Numbered from the stretch's first letter, positions 35,364 to 45,010 are shown. The stretch: DNA of 64,000 nt from Sulfurimicrobium sp963779055 (GCA_963779055.1 CAVZWN010000001.1:659380-723379), one strand, 5' to 3'. Notes: generated by a model not told the origin, from the sequence alone. Numbers and translations: made by a program.

Positions 35364-37274
35364 CTACACCGCGCCCTTCTGCTTCGCCTCCAGTTCTTCC
35401 CAGCGCGCCAGTGCTTCGAGCTGTTCTTCCTCGATCGTGCTGCCCCGTTCCTGCAGGCGCTTGGCTTCTACTGGATCATTGCGATAGATGTCGGCATCGG
35501 CCAGCTTGGCGCCGATCTTTTCCTGCTCCTGCTCCAGCGCTTCGATCTTGCCGGGTAATGTTTCCAGTTCGCGGTTTTCGTTGAAGCTCAGTTTCACCCG
35601 GGGAACGGGTTTAGCTGACTTCTGGACAGGCTTTTGTTGCGCTTCCGGCTTCTTTTGCGCATCGCTTTCACGCATCTTTTTTGTCCGAACGTAGTCATCG
35701 TAGCCACCGGCGTATTCCTGCAGCTTGCCATCGCCCTCGAAGGCAATGACCTGAGTCACCACGTTGTCGAGGAAAGTCCGGTCGTGGGAGACCAGCAACA
35801 CCGTGCCTTTGTAGTCCTGCAGCAGCGTTTCGAGCAACTCCAGGGTTTCGATATCGAGGTCGTTGGTGGGCTCGTCCAGCACCAGCACATTGGCCGGGCG
35901 GGTAAAGAGGCGCGCCAGCAAAAGCCGGTTGCGCTCACCGCCTGACAAGCTCTTCACCGGCGAACGGGCACGCTGCGGAGCAAACAGAAAGTCTTCCAGA
36001 TAGCTGATGACATGCTTCTTCTCGCCGCCGATTTCGATGAAGTCACTACCCTTGCTGATGGTGTCGATCAGTGTGGCTTCCTCGTCAAGCTGGGCACGGA
36101 ACTGGTCGAAATAGGCCACGGCCATCTTGGTGCCCAGTTTGACCGTGCCGCTGTCGGGCTGCAGTTCGCCCAGAATAAGCTTGAGCAGAGTACTCTTGCC
36201 AGCGCCATTGGGGCCCACCAGGCCGATCTTGTCACCGCGTATCACGCGGCCGGTGAAATCCCGGATGATGGTTTTATCGCCGTAGGACTTGCTGACGTTT
36301 TCCAGTTCCGCCACCAGCTTGCCTGAACGCTCGCCCTGATCGACATTGAGGTTAACCGTGCCGCTACGTTCACGACGCGCCGCGCGTTCGCGGCGCAAGG
36401 CTTCGAGCCGGAGCACACGCCCCTCGTTGCGGGTACGGCGCGCCTGGATGCCTTTGCGAATCCAGACTTCCTCCTGAGCCAGCACCTTGTCGAATTTTTC
36501 GTTATGCACCGCTTCGATTTCGAGCAGTTCCTGCTTCTTGATCTGGTAGGCGGAAAAATTGCCGTCGAAACCCGCCAGCAAGCCGCGATCCAGTTCGACA
36601 ATGCGCGTTGCCACATTGTCGAGAAAGCGCCGGTCGTGGGTAATCAGCAGCACACTGCCGGTAAATTCGTTGAGCAGGCCTTCCAGCCATTCGATCGCGG
36701 CCAGATCCAGGTGGTTGGTGGGTTCGTCCAGCAACAGCATGTCCGGTGCCATCACCAGCGCCTGTGCCAGCGCCACGCGCTTTTTCTGTCCGCCGGACAA
36801 GGCGCTGATCTTGACATCTTCGGGCAGGGAGAGCCGGCTCATGGTGGCCTCCACCCGTGCTTTCATATTCCAGCCGTCGTGTGCTTCGAGCTCCACCTGC
36901 AAATCGTGCATGCGCGCCAGCAGGGCATCCATATCGGCATCCGGCTCGCCCATGGCATGGGTGACCTCGTGATAGTCGAGCAGGAACTGGTGCGCCGCGC
37001 CCAAGCCTTCCGCCACGGACTCGAACACCGTATGTTCAGGGTCGAGTTCAGGCTCCTGCGGAACATAGGCCAGCTTCATCCCCGGTGCGCGCCACACTCG
37101 GCCATCGTCGGGTTGCGCCGTACCGGCGATAATCTTGAGCAGGCTGGATTTGCCGGTACCGTTACGTCCGATCAGGCCGACCCGTTCTCCGGGCTCCAGC
37201 ACCAGGTCGGCATGGTCAAGCAGGGGGACATGCCCGAAGGCGAGAGATAATTTATCGAGTTGAATTAATGGCAT
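35364..37274 (-). CDS. uup: ABC-F family ATPase Uup
   Basis: 636 residues with two ABC domains on one chain and no membrane segment. Walker A motifs are GRNGTGKSSL and GPNGAGKSTL, signatures LSGGQKKRVALA and LSGGERNRLLLA, Walker B LLLDEPTNHLDL and LVLDEPTNDLDI. A basic linker lies between them, and the C-terminal coiled coil (ETLPGKIEALEQEQEKIGAKL) marks Uup. ABC-F proteins act on ribosomes or on branched DNA; Uup affects precise transposon excision in E. coli. Confidence 0.93.
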   Translation of the reverse strand: MPLIQLDKLSLAFGHVPLLDHADLVLEPGERVGLIGRNGTGKSSLLKIIAGTAQPDDGRVWRAPGMKLAYVPQEPELDPEHTVFESVAEGLGAAHQFLLDYHEVTHAMGEPDADMDALLARMHDLQVELEAHDGWNMKARVEATMSRLSLPEDVKISALSGGQKKRVALAQALVMAPDMLLLDEPTNHLDLAAIEWLEGLLNEFTGSVLLITHDRRFLDNVATRIVELDRGLLAGFDGNFSAYQIKKQELLEIEAVHNEKFDKVLAQEEVWIRKGIQARRTRNEGRVLRLEALRRERAARRERSGTVNLNVDQGERSGKLVAELENVSKSYGDKTIIRDFTGRVIRGDKIGLVGPNGAGKSTLLKLILGELQPDSGTVKLGTKMAVAYFDQFRAQLDEEATLIDTISKGSDFIEIGGEKKHVISYLEDFLFAPQRARSPVKSLSGGERNRLLLARLFTRPANVLVLDEPTNDLDIETLELLETLLQDYKGTVLLVSHDRTFLDNVVTQVIAFEGDGKLQEYAGGYDDYVRTKKMRESDAQKKPEAQQKPVQKSAKPVPRVKLSFNENRELETLPGKIEALEQEQEKIGAKLADADIYRNDPVEAKRLQERGSTIEEEQLEALARWEELEAKQKGAV

Positions 37275-37276
37275 AT

Positions 37277-37672
37277 TTACATTGAAGGCATATTTTCGCT
37301 GGGGTGTGTTTTTTCATATTTCTGCTGGCAATTGACGCAACGTGTGGCCGTAGGGTAGGCCAGCAGGCGCTCAAAGCGGACATCCTCACTGCAATCTCCG
37401 CAAACGCCGTATTCCCCTGCCCCGATCTGTTTGCGCGCCGACTCGATGGCGCGCATTTCGTTGACCTGGCGATCCACTCGCGCCGCAGCGATATCCGCCA
37501 GCGCGTCGGCGACCGATTCGTCACCCTGATCGGAACCGCCCGCCTCGGCAAAATCGGCAAAGTGTTGCCCGCCATCCTGCCCGAGTTCCTGACGTACCTC
37601 GTCAATCAATTGCTGATAGCGCGTTTTCAGCGCCAGTTCGAGCTGTTTTTGCTGTTCTGCCGAGAGTGCCAT
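37277..37672 (-). CDS. TraR/DksA-family zinc-finger protein
   Basis: 131 residues. Coiled-coil N-terminal half and a four-cysteine zinc finger (CGDCSEDV ... CVNCQQKYE). Shorter than canonical DksA, and it lacks the usual DxxDxA tip motif (DQGDESVADALADI instead), so it may be a DksA-like paralogue. Likely binds the RNA polymerase secondary channel. It ends 3 bp before uup, so they may be co-transcribed. Confidence 0.85.
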   Translation of the reverse strand: MALSAEQQKQLELALKTRYQQLIDEVRQELGQDGGQHFADFAEAGGSDQGDESVADALADIAAARVDRQVNEMRAIESARKQIGAGEYGVCGDCSEDVRFERLLAYPTATRCVNCQQKYEKTHPSENMPSM

Positions 37673-37885
37673 GATCTTTCCTTTTTAACCCTAATACACC
37701 TGAATTTACAATCATTCCAAAAAGCGATTGAAAAACAGGATTGTTTCACCGCGCTCACGATGACTAAAGAGACTTGTTCAGAAGCCGCCAAGTCTAACAT
37801 AGGCGCAGCTATTCATCCCGCCGCCAGGCCCACTCTGAACTAGGCTTTTCCATGTGCAGGACTTTTAGCGTAAAATCTCCGCTTC

Positions 37886-37961
37886 GCCCCGGTAGCTCAG
37901 TGGATAGAGCAACCCCCTCCTAAGGGGTAGGTCGGACGTTCGATTCGTCTTCGGGGCGCCA
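37886..37961 (+). tRNA. tRNA-Arg (anticodon CCT)
   Basis: 76-nt cloverleaf. Acceptor GCCCCGG pairs with TCGGGGC, the D-loop has AGCTCAGTGGATAGAGC, the anticodon loop CTCCTAA is closed by ACCCC/GGGGT, the T-loop is TTCGATT, and an encoded CCA ends it. No integrase gene is seen next to it. Confidence 0.95.
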
Positions 37962-38261
37962 ATAAATACCTGTCAAAACATGGAATCACCTGTGTTTTCA
38001 CCACGTTGCCACAAGTTGTTTTGTGTCAGAGTCAGTCGGGAGCACATCCTTGATGTTCCCATCTTGTTCCCGATTTCATGCCAGGTTATTGCTGAACTTC
38101 TCCAGGTTTTTCGTCTTCCAGGAGGCAGTTTTCACGCTACCCGTTTGTCCTGTGACTGAGCGCTGAACCGGTTGTCCAGGTTGATCACGACTTCAGGAAG
38201 GCGGATACTCTTGGGCAGGTGGCTGGATGTGTCTTTCACTGAACAAAAAAGGAGAGGAAGC
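37962..38261. other. 300-bp gap between tRNA-Arg and the repeat protein gene
   Basis: No convincing ORF on either strand and no attachment-site duplication of the tRNA 3' end visible here. The only clear element is GGAGAGGA, 5 nt before the next ATG. Confidence 0.6.
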
Positions 38262-40160
38262 ATGAAACGCTCTGGGCGCAGCACCGGATGGATAGTGATC
38301 GGCGCACTGGGCCTTGTGCTCATATATCCGGCGTATGCCGCCGACACCGGCAGCAAGGACGCGCAGGAAAAGGAAACACCAAGCCGGTTGCTCAAACGCC
38401 CCTCGCTCATCACCACCAAGCCAGTTGCAGAAGACGCCACACTCGCGGCGCCTGCCACCGTAACACCCAGGGCGAGAATACCCGCTGAACGCACTTTCCC
38501 GCGAACCGCAGCGACTGAAACAGCGCTGACGGTCCTCAGCCCCAATGGCGGCGAATCATTTTCGCCCGGTGATCGTATGCAGGTTCAATGGCAGGCCAGC
38601 GGCATCTCCGGCCCCGGCGCGATCCAGCTGCTGCAAAATGGCCGCAAGGTGGCCGACATTGCTGCTTCGGTGAACCTGTCCGAAGGCAAGAGGAGCTGGC
38701 GCGTACCGGTTGACATCAAGTCCGGCAGCTATACCGTGCTGATCCAGAGCCGCGACAGAAAATACACCGATGCCAGCGATCAGCCCTTCAGCATCGGCAC
38801 CGCCACTGGCAGCACAAACCTGTCCGCCCGGCCGGAACGCGGCCAGCGTCTTACGGCAACAGCCAGAGGCGGCACTGGTGCCTCGGCCACAGCCACACCC
38901 GAGCCCGAGACCGGACAGGCGGGGTCATCCACCGATACGACACCGGCCACGCCCGCGCTCAATATCGTCAGCCCGGCCACAAACACCGGCTGGTGCACCA
39001 ACCAGGCACACGAATTCCACTGGAGTTCCACCCTGCCCGCCAACAGCACCGTCAGCATCGATCTCATGCGCTCCGACGGTACTACCGTGTGGAAAACCAT
39101 CGCCAGCAATATTCCGGACAGCGGCAACTACAACTGGACCGGCCTCACCGATGCACAGTTCCCCTCCGGCTCCATCAGCCTGCGCCCGCGCATCCGGAAT
39201 GCGGACAGCAGCGTGGTCAAGATCGGCGAACCCATGCATTTCGGCAAGCCACTGATGATCAACGCCCCGCAAAGCAATCACACCTGGCGCAAGGGCTCGC
39301 AGTACACCATCCGCTGGACGCAGATTTGCGACCTCTCCACTCCGGCCACCATCGAGCTGCTCAACGCCAGTCAGCAGCCGGTGCTCACCATTGCGGAAGG
39401 ACTACCTGCCGAAGGCCACTACCTGCCGCGCGGGCACGAATGGAGCGTGCCGGACGATCTTGCACCAGGCACCTACCACATCCGTGTACGCACTACCGAC
39501 AACCAGCTGAGCCGCACCGGCTCATTTACAATCGCCAGTCCGGTCAGCTTCCCGGTCAGCCCCAGTCTCACCTTCACCAGCCCCGCTGTGAATGCCGGCT
39601 GGTGCACCAATCTGCCACATGAATTTCGCTGGAATTCCACCCTGGCGGCCGATGCCCGCATCAAGATCGACCTGATGGATGCCAACGGTGAAGTAGTCTG
39701 GCGCAGCATCGCAACCAACATCCCCAACAGCGGGAGCTATAACTGGTCCGGCTATACCGACGCCCAGTTCGGTTTTGGCATGGGTACTTTCCGTCCACGC
39801 ATCGCCACCCTCGACAACAGCGTGATCACCGTGGGTGAGCGCTTCCACATTGGAAAACACCTGTTCCTGGAAGCGCCAAAAAGCAATTACACCTGGCGCC
39901 ACGGCTCATCCTACGACATCCTCTGGACACAGCTGTGCAGCCTGCCCGCCGCCGTCACGCTTGAACTGCTCGATGCCGGCAGGCAACCTGTCACCACCAT
40001 CGCCAGCGGCCTGACAAACATCGGCTCACCAGGCCGGCAAGTGTATAAGTGGACGGTGCCCGGCGATCTGACACCCGGCACCTTTTATATCCGGGTACGC
40101 AGTGCGGACGGGCAATACTCGCAGGAGAGTTCTTTCACCATCAGTGCACCGTCACAATGA
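38262..40160 (+). CDS. Secreted repeat protein with Kre9/KNH-like Ig-fold modules
   Basis: 632 residues from ATG 38262. A signal peptide (WIVIGALGLVLIYPAYAADT) is followed by a low-complexity Thr/Ala/Pro linker and five beta-sandwich modules. Module 1 starts LTVLSPNGGESFSPGDRMQVQW. Modules 2 and 4 share a near-identical GWCTN-x-x-HEF-x-W opening and an N-(I)-P-(D/N)-SG-x-YNW segment. Modules 3 and 5 share TWR-x-GS-x-Y-x-I-x-WTQ-(I/L)-C and a VPDDLAPGTY-like end. Modules 2+3 and 4+5 therefore form a duplicated pair. The family (Ser-Thr-rich/Kre9-KNH) is a generic extracellular binding fold. Probably a surface or matrix protein; nothing in the neighbourhood fixes the ligand. Confidence 0.8.
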   Translation: MKRSGRSTGWIVIGALGLVLIYPAYAADTGSKDAQEKETPSRLLKRPSLITTKPVAEDATLAAPATVTPRARIPAERTFPRTAATETALTVLSPNGGESFSPGDRMQVQWQASGISGPGAIQLLQNGRKVADIAASVNLSEGKRSWRVPVDIKSGSYTVLIQSRDRKYTDASDQPFSIGTATGSTNLSARPERGQRLTATARGGTGASATATPEPETGQAGSSTDTTPATPALNIVSPATNTGWCTNQAHEFHWSSTLPANSTVSIDLMRSDGTTVWKTIASNIPDSGNYNWTGLTDAQFPSGSISLRPRIRNADSSVVKIGEPMHFGKPLMINAPQSNHTWRKGSQYTIRWTQICDLSTPATIELLNASQQPVLTIAEGLPAEGHYLPRGHEWSVPDDLAPGTYHIRVRTTDNQLSRTGSFTIASPVSFPVSPSLTFTSPAVNAGWCTNLPHEFRWNSTLAADARIKIDLMDANGEVVWRSIATNIPNSGSYNWSGYTDAQFGFGMGTFRPRIATLDNSVITVGERFHIGKHLFLEAPKSNYTWRHGSSYDILWTQLCSLPAAVTLELLDAGRQPVTTIASGLTNIGSPGRQVYKWTVPGDLTPGTFYIRVRSADGQYSQESSFTISAPSQ

Positions 40161-40172
40161 TCTGAGAATCAC

Positions 40173-40214
40173 AAAAGAGAAAAGGCGTAGAGGTTACACA
40201 TCAACCTCTACGCC
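40173..40214 (-). terminator. Terminator-like hairpin, best oriented for the minus strand
   Basis: GGCGTAGAGGTT / AACCTCTACGCC is a perfect 12-bp stem with a 7-nt loop. The plus-strand side has AAAAGAGAAAA to its left, which reads as a T-rich tail on the minus strand. It could stop transcription of the SemiSWEET gene and also of the repeat-protein gene. Confidence 0.7.
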
Positions 40215-40383
40215 CTGCCTGATAACCGGAAAAATCAGCAAAAACATCACTGCGATTGCGTTACGCTATTTCATTCACCCTTCACATATTGACGCTCAGA
40301 TAAGACTTGCAGTATCTCTAATCAGCGCTCGGCACATCTCCCAGGGCGTGCCAGGTTTCAGTTTGGTTTGTGAGCATCAGAAG

Positions 40384-40644
40384 CTAGCGGTAACGGCGCT
40401 TGAGCACCAGCATGGCTAGCGCCAGCACCAGTGTCACTGCATTGGTCACCACAATCGGTGTGGCCCCGATAGCAAGTCCGTACAGCAACCACAGGAACAC
40501 GCCCGTGCTGAAAATCAGGAACATTCCGTAAGAAACATCCCGGGCCGATTTCGAGCGCCATGTCTTGAGCACTTGCGGCACGAATGCCACGGTAGTTAAG
40601 GTGCCGGCAGCCATACCGAGCAGGTTGGCATCAGTCATATACAT
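40384..40644 (-). CDS. SemiSWEET sugar transporter (PQ-loop)
   Basis: 86 residues with three helices. The PQ motif is in GTLTTVAFVPQVLKTWRSKSA, followed by SYGMFLIFSTGVFLWLLYG, the exact layout of bacterial SemiSWEETs, which dimerise to move small sugars. It lies 22 bp after the EAL/HDOD gene on the same strand, so it may be read through from it. Confidence 0.9.
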   Translation of the reverse strand: MYMTDANLLGMAAGTLTTVAFVPQVLKTWRSKSARDVSYGMFLIFSTGVFLWLLYGLAIGATPIVVTNAVTLVLALAMLVLKRRYR

Positions 40645-40666
40645 TTTTCATCTCTTCCATATCCAT

Positions 40667-42061
40667 TCAGGCATCCACTTCTTCGCCCCAGATCAGGGCT
40701 TTGACATGGGTCACATTCACTTCTTCCGCAGTCAGTCCGCACGCCTCGGCATTGCGCACAATAGATTCCTGATCAAAATTTTCACACGCGATGGCTAGCT
40801 GGAGATAGGGGGCATATTTACCGCTGCGGTGCAGCAGGGCATCCACTACCGGGTCCGGCAGATTGAGACGGGCCACGGCTTGCGCCATTGGCACATTCAG
40901 CAGTGCATCCAGCAGGGAAAAGATACCGACGATGAACAAGCCGCCACGTTCAGCGGGTTTGAAATTATCCTGCCCCAGCGTCTCGGTAAAGCGTGCCCGC
41001 ACCAATGCGTTCTTGAGCAAAGACCGGCTGCGGGCATCCGTCTTGCCACTGGTAAACAATAGCAGCGTCAGCCAGCGGTACAACTGGTCATAGCCCAGCA
41101 GGGTCAGCCCATGGCCGATGGAGCGGATTTTCTGCTGCAAACCATTCGCCGGAGAATTAATGAAATTGAGCAGTTTGTAAGAAAGCCCAGGGTCACGCTT
41201 GACCTTGTCTTCCAGTTCGGAAAGCTCGGCATGATTCATGACCAGATTCAGCATCTCGATCACGCGCATCCGGTCATTATCGAGACGCTGCGGGGCATCA
41301 GGCTGCAGGCGTGAAAAATAAACCCCCTGAAAAAACTCGAAGCCAAGTGCGCGGTAGGCTTCGAATGCGTCATCCGACTCCACTTTCTGAGCGACAAGGC
41401 AGGGCTTTCCTGTACCCAGAATCGCACCTGTGAGCTGCCCGAGCGCCAGAGCATCATAACGGGTGGTATCGACCTTCACCCAGGAGCAGAGGGCGATAAA
41501 CGGGGCATATTCCGGCTTATATTCAAAATCTTCCAGTGCCAGCGGGATGCCGAGCGCGACAAGTTCGCGACAACGCTGCAACAGCGATTCGTCAGCAGGG
41601 CCTTTGAGGCATATACCCACCACCACTTTCTGTTTCGGCAGGGATTCGATGACCGGGTTATTCAGCATGCCAGACGACACCTGGATAAAAACCAGCCCTT
41701 TTCCAAGCACTTTCTGGAAATCCAGATCAATCACGCTGATGACCAGCAGCTCGTCCTGCACCCGGCGAAGCTCGGCTTCATCGCCGATATGGGGCGGGAA
41801 GTTCTGGTCCTGAAGCTTCAGTTCATAACCGACAAACTGGCTCGAAGTATTGAGTATGGGCTGGCGCCCGAGAAACATGCGCCACTTTTCTCCTGCCACT
41901 CCACCCTGGCTGAGCACATCCAGCACGGCAGTAGCGTCACTGCCGGTCGGTTTCTTCGGGGAATGTGGGATGACAGGCAAAACAGTCTCCGTACCTGTAT
42001 CACGACTCGCGGGGGCGGCCTCACGGCCAGTCTTGAGAAATTTAAGATATTTTTCCAGCAT
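40667..42061 (-). CDS. EAL-HDOD (YuxH-type) signalling protein
   Basis: About 464 residues from ATG 42061 (GAGAG 6 nt upstream). The N-terminal EAL-like domain (MFLGRQPILNTSSQFVGYELKLQ) has lost the catalytic EAL residues. The C-terminal HDOD domain (ELEDKVKRDPGLSYKLLNFINS, IRSIGHGLTLLGYDQLYRWL) is well conserved. Such proteins relay signals to motility, type IV pili or c-di-GMP circuits without phosphodiesterase activity. It sits directly downstream of the riboswitch-controlled DUF1631 gene (102-bp gap) and could be part of the same transcript. Confidence 0.9.
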   Translation of the reverse strand: MLEKYLKFLKTGREAAPASRDTGTETVLPVIPHSPKKPTGSDATAVLDVLSQGGVAGEKWRMFLGRQPILNTSSQFVGYELKLQDQNFPPHIGDEAELRRVQDELLVISVIDLDFQKVLGKGLVFIQVSSGMLNNPVIESLPKQKVVVGICLKGPADESLLQRCRELVALGIPLALEDFEYKPEYAPFIALCSWVKVDTTRYDALALGQLTGAILGTGKPCLVAQKVESDDAFEAYRALGFEFFQGVYFSRLQPDAPQRLDNDRMRVIEMLNLVMNHAELSELEDKVKRDPGLSYKLLNFINSPANGLQQKIRSIGHGLTLLGYDQLYRWLTLLLFTSGKTDARSRSLLKNALVRARFTETLGQDNFKPAERGGLFIVGIFSLLDALLNVPMAQAVARLNLPDPVVDALLHRSGKYAPYLQLAIACENFDQESIVRNAEACGLTAEEVNVTHVKALIWGEEVDA

Positions 42062-42163
42062 GTGCGCTCTCGCCGTAGGCAGGGTCAGAAACGCCATTGC
42101 ATCTGCAAAATGCGCCCCCGTCCACAAAGCATGCAACAAACAGGGGCGATTGTAAACGCCGGG

Positions 42164-44572
42164 CTAGGCCGCCTCGACCGGGCTTTGCTTGAGACGCTCC
42201 ATGAGATTATTCACTGCACGATCGACCAGAGCAATATCATCGATTGCATGCGCAACCCCATTACGGAATTTATCGGCCAGTCCCTCCGGCGTAATGGATA
42301 CGGCTCTTTCGCCCAAGCGATTGGTAAACAGGAAAAGCCCCTTGAGGGGGCTGACCCAGGCCAGCTTGACGCGGGTAGATTCGCCATTATCCTGCTCGAT
42401 TTCTATCCATGTGCCGCGTTTGAGGTGCTTGACCATGGCATCGTAGTCGTCGGAAGGCGCTTCTTTCTCTCCCTGCCAGTTTGAATCTCCGATTGTGAAA
42501 GTTTGCCAGCCGGATTCCACATCGACATCGGCTATCAGTGTCTGCATGAATGCAGGATCAGGTTCAACATGCTCCTGCGGGACAGCGATTTCAGCAAAAT
42601 CTGTCGGCTCTGCCTCATGGCGTGCCCGTTCTGCGGCCTCCTCCGCAGCAATTTCCTGCTCCACGAATTCCGCCTGATGATCATCCTCCTGCTCGACGGC
42701 CTGCAAGCCTGCCTTGACCACCACGGCATGGCATTGCACCAGACGTGCAAAAAACTGGTCGCGCTCGGCATCCGGCAATTTCGCCTGCACCATGCCATCC
42801 TGCAGGCGCTTGAGCAAACCAGGAAGCAGTCCAACCAGCTTTTTACGGTCTTCCGGCACGCTCTTGGGCTCAACACTCCAGACCAGTTCATCCATGGTAG
42901 CAATGGCCTGATTCCATGCAGTGCCATCTTCTCCGGACCTGGTATAGGCTGCAGCAAGAACGCTTTCCCAGCAGCCCGCCAGAAAGCCACGAATAACTTC
43001 GGGCAAATGCGGGGTATGAATGCGGCGCCGCGCCTCGTCATGCGCCATGATGCGCGACAGCTCATCCTGCTCCCTCTGGTGGACGACCTGAGCACTCAGC
43101 CCGGTACGTTCATCGGTGCGCTTCTTCTCCTCGGCAAGATAATTTTCCAGATTCTCCAGGACCTCGGAGAATATCCCGACCTTATCGTCGAACTCATTCA
43201 GGATGCGCTGAATCAAACCGTCAACCGCCTGGTAGAGACCGCATTGATGTCCCTCAGCTTCATCCCAGCCAATCGACACTTCTGCCAGACGGTCCAGCAA
43301 TTTTCTGGCGGGATGAGATTTCTGCGAAAAGAAAGCCTTATCCAGCATGGCCACCTTGAGCACCGGAATCTGCAACCTGCCGATAAGGGCTTTCATGGCA
43401 TCCGGAATACGCCGGTCGTCCAGGATGTAATCGAACAGCATCGCCACGATATCCAGGGTCATGGCATCCACATGCCCCATGGAACTGGCCACCGGGCTGG
43501 CCTTGATTTCGCGCAGCACATTGATTTTTCCGTTTGCCAGCGCTGCTGCGTCCAGCGTACTGCCGGAACCAGTCAGCCCTTCCAGCTGGCCATGCTGCAG
43601 TTGAGTCAGCGAACTCACCACAGCCAGGCTTTCCATCGGCACAACAGCTTGCTGAACACCGCCACCGGCAGGCATTGCTACAACACTGCCACCTGCACTG
43701 CCACCGGCACCAGAGCCCCCGCCAAAACCCCCGGCAGTGCCTGCACCACCTATCCCACGAACTAGAAGCTGTTGCAGCGCAGCAAACAGTCCACCTTCGC
43801 CAGCCGGCGAAGGCTGTGCCACACCTTGGCTCACGGGCGCAGATTCAGCAGCTACACTTGTGGCAGACTGCTTCTTCATCCCCGCCCGAATCTTGGACAG
43901 AACGCCATTGTCAACCAGGTGCTGATTGATATCCTGATAAACTCCTTTTAGCTGGCGGGGTACATATTTAGTAAACAGGTTGACCAGCAGCAGCTTGACC
44001 TTGACCGGGCAATCCAATGCCTTCAAAGACTTCATGAAAGCATTGCCAATCACCTCTGGTCCAAGCGGGTTAGTCGATTGCAGCAAGTCCGGGTCGTGCA
44101 GTAATACCCCCATGCGTTTTTCGATGCCAAACAATTCCTCGGCGCAATCCCCATGGATACTATTCGAGATATTGATTGATGCCAGCGATTCCTCGAGATC
44201 GTCCGGCTCGACCAGACTCAATTCTGAACTACTTAACGTAAGTTCCTGCCGTGGGCGTTTATCACGTCGCGTTTCCTGGTTGAATTCTTGGATGAAAGCC
44301 TGCCTGAAACCTGCCTCGATGAGGCTGCGCCGCTCGCGCGCAACGGTCATGGCCTCCATATACAGATTGCGCATCTCGTAATGAGTCGCCTGCTCGGAGA
44401 GCTCGAACAGTTCATCCACCGCCTTGTCCATCATCTGGGACAGTGACTGACCAAGACGCAATGCCGCCATGTCACGGCAATCATTCAACACCGTCATGGA
44501 CGTGCCAGGCACAGCACGAGGCCGGTCGAACTGGTTCATCATCACAATGTTTTTTTGCGCGGCGTCTTTCAT
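42164..44572 (-). CDS. DUF1631 family protein
   Basis: 802 residues from ATG 44572 with AGGAGAC upstream. No signal or membrane helix. The DUF1631 family is recognised from the N-terminal region (RLGQSLSQMMDKAVDELFELSEQA, RRSLIEAGFRQAFIQEF), LLFVNLFTKYVP-like segments and the C-terminal KRGTWIEIEQDNGESTRVKLAWVSP, which resembles a PilZ-like beta-barrel. A Gly/Ala-rich linker lies about residues 275-315. Family members are often mislabelled thymidine phosphorylase; their role is unknown. Here the c-di-GMP-I riboswitch in its leader and the EAL/HDOD neighbour tie it to c-di-GMP control. Confidence 0.88.
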   Translation of the reverse strand: MKDAAQKNIVMMNQFDRPRAVPGTSMTVLNDCRDMAALRLGQSLSQMMDKAVDELFELSEQATHYEMRNLYMEAMTVARERRSLIEAGFRQAFIQEFNQETRRDKRPRQELTLSSSELSLVEPDDLEESLASINISNSIHGDCAEELFGIEKRMGVLLHDPDLLQSTNPLGPEVIGNAFMKSLKALDCPVKVKLLLVNLFTKYVPRQLKGVYQDINQHLVDNGVLSKIRAGMKKQSATSVAAESAPVSQGVAQPSPAGEGGLFAALQQLLVRGIGGAGTAGGFGGGSGAGGSAGGSVVAMPAGGGVQQAVVPMESLAVVSSLTQLQHGQLEGLTGSGSTLDAAALANGKINVLREIKASPVASSMGHVDAMTLDIVAMLFDYILDDRRIPDAMKALIGRLQIPVLKVAMLDKAFFSQKSHPARKLLDRLAEVSIGWDEAEGHQCGLYQAVDGLIQRILNEFDDKVGIFSEVLENLENYLAEEKKRTDERTGLSAQVVHQREQDELSRIMAHDEARRRIHTPHLPEVIRGFLAGCWESVLAAAYTRSGEDGTAWNQAIATMDELVWSVEPKSVPEDRKKLVGLLPGLLKRLQDGMVQAKLPDAERDQFFARLVQCHAVVVKAGLQAVEQEDDHQAEFVEQEIAAEEAAERARHEAEPTDFAEIAVPQEHVEPDPAFMQTLIADVDVESGWQTFTIGDSNWQGEKEAPSDDYDAMVKHLKRGTWIEIEQDNGESTRVKLAWVSPLKGLFLFTNRLGERAVSITPEGLADKFRNGVAHAIDDIALVDRAVNNLMERLKQSPVEAA

Positions 44573-44719
44573 GATTCCGTCTCCTGACAGAGCGGGCAAA
44601 CATCATTGCGATACAGCCTGCAAGTTGTCCTGCGTGACGAAAGCTGAGCGGTGGAACGGGGGAATGGAAATGCGGAGATGACGTGAAACCGCCGTACGAT
44701 GCACGGCGACCTGCTCTCA

Positions 44720-44805
44720 CCCAGCAATCCCGCTATCCTAGGACATCTGCCCCTTAGACCGGAAACTTTGCGTCCCCACCTTTCGATGAGTTTGCCCTTA
44801 AATTT
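44720..44805 (-). promoter_or_regulatory. c-di-GMP-I (GEMM) riboswitch in the leader of the DUF1631 gene
   Basis: On the minus strand the sequence reads AGGGCAAACTCATCGAAAGG, then TGGGGACGCAAAG, TTTCCGGTCTAAGG and GGATAGCGGGATTGCTGG. This is the GEMM consensus: GGCAAAC-like opening, GAAA tetraloop, the invariant GGGACGCAAAGC-type joining region, CCGG-CTAA and the tetraloop-receptor arm ending TAGCGGG. It ends about 150 nt before the DUF1631 ATG. A CGCCGT/ACGGCG hairpin downstream (about 44693-44712) may be the expression platform. Whether binding turns expression on or off cannot be read with certainty. Confidence 0.92.
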
Positions 44806-45010
44806 AGGTGTTACCTGATCAGAAAATAATCCCTGACCATTAGGTTAACTTTCTAACACAAACCATGAATCTTTACAAGCAGCGTTTTCATTTGGCGCCA
44901 TCTCTGCATCAAGAAAATGAAAAGGCCTACAAACAGCCGCCTCCACTTGGGGAAAACACCCGGAACATTCATAATCACCCTTGAATGCAACCCCACTCTG
45001 GATCGCCCCC

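Noticed and set aside
37886..38261. tRNA-Arg as a genomic-island attachment site
   Set aside because: No integrase next to it and no repeat of the tRNA 3' end seen in the window.
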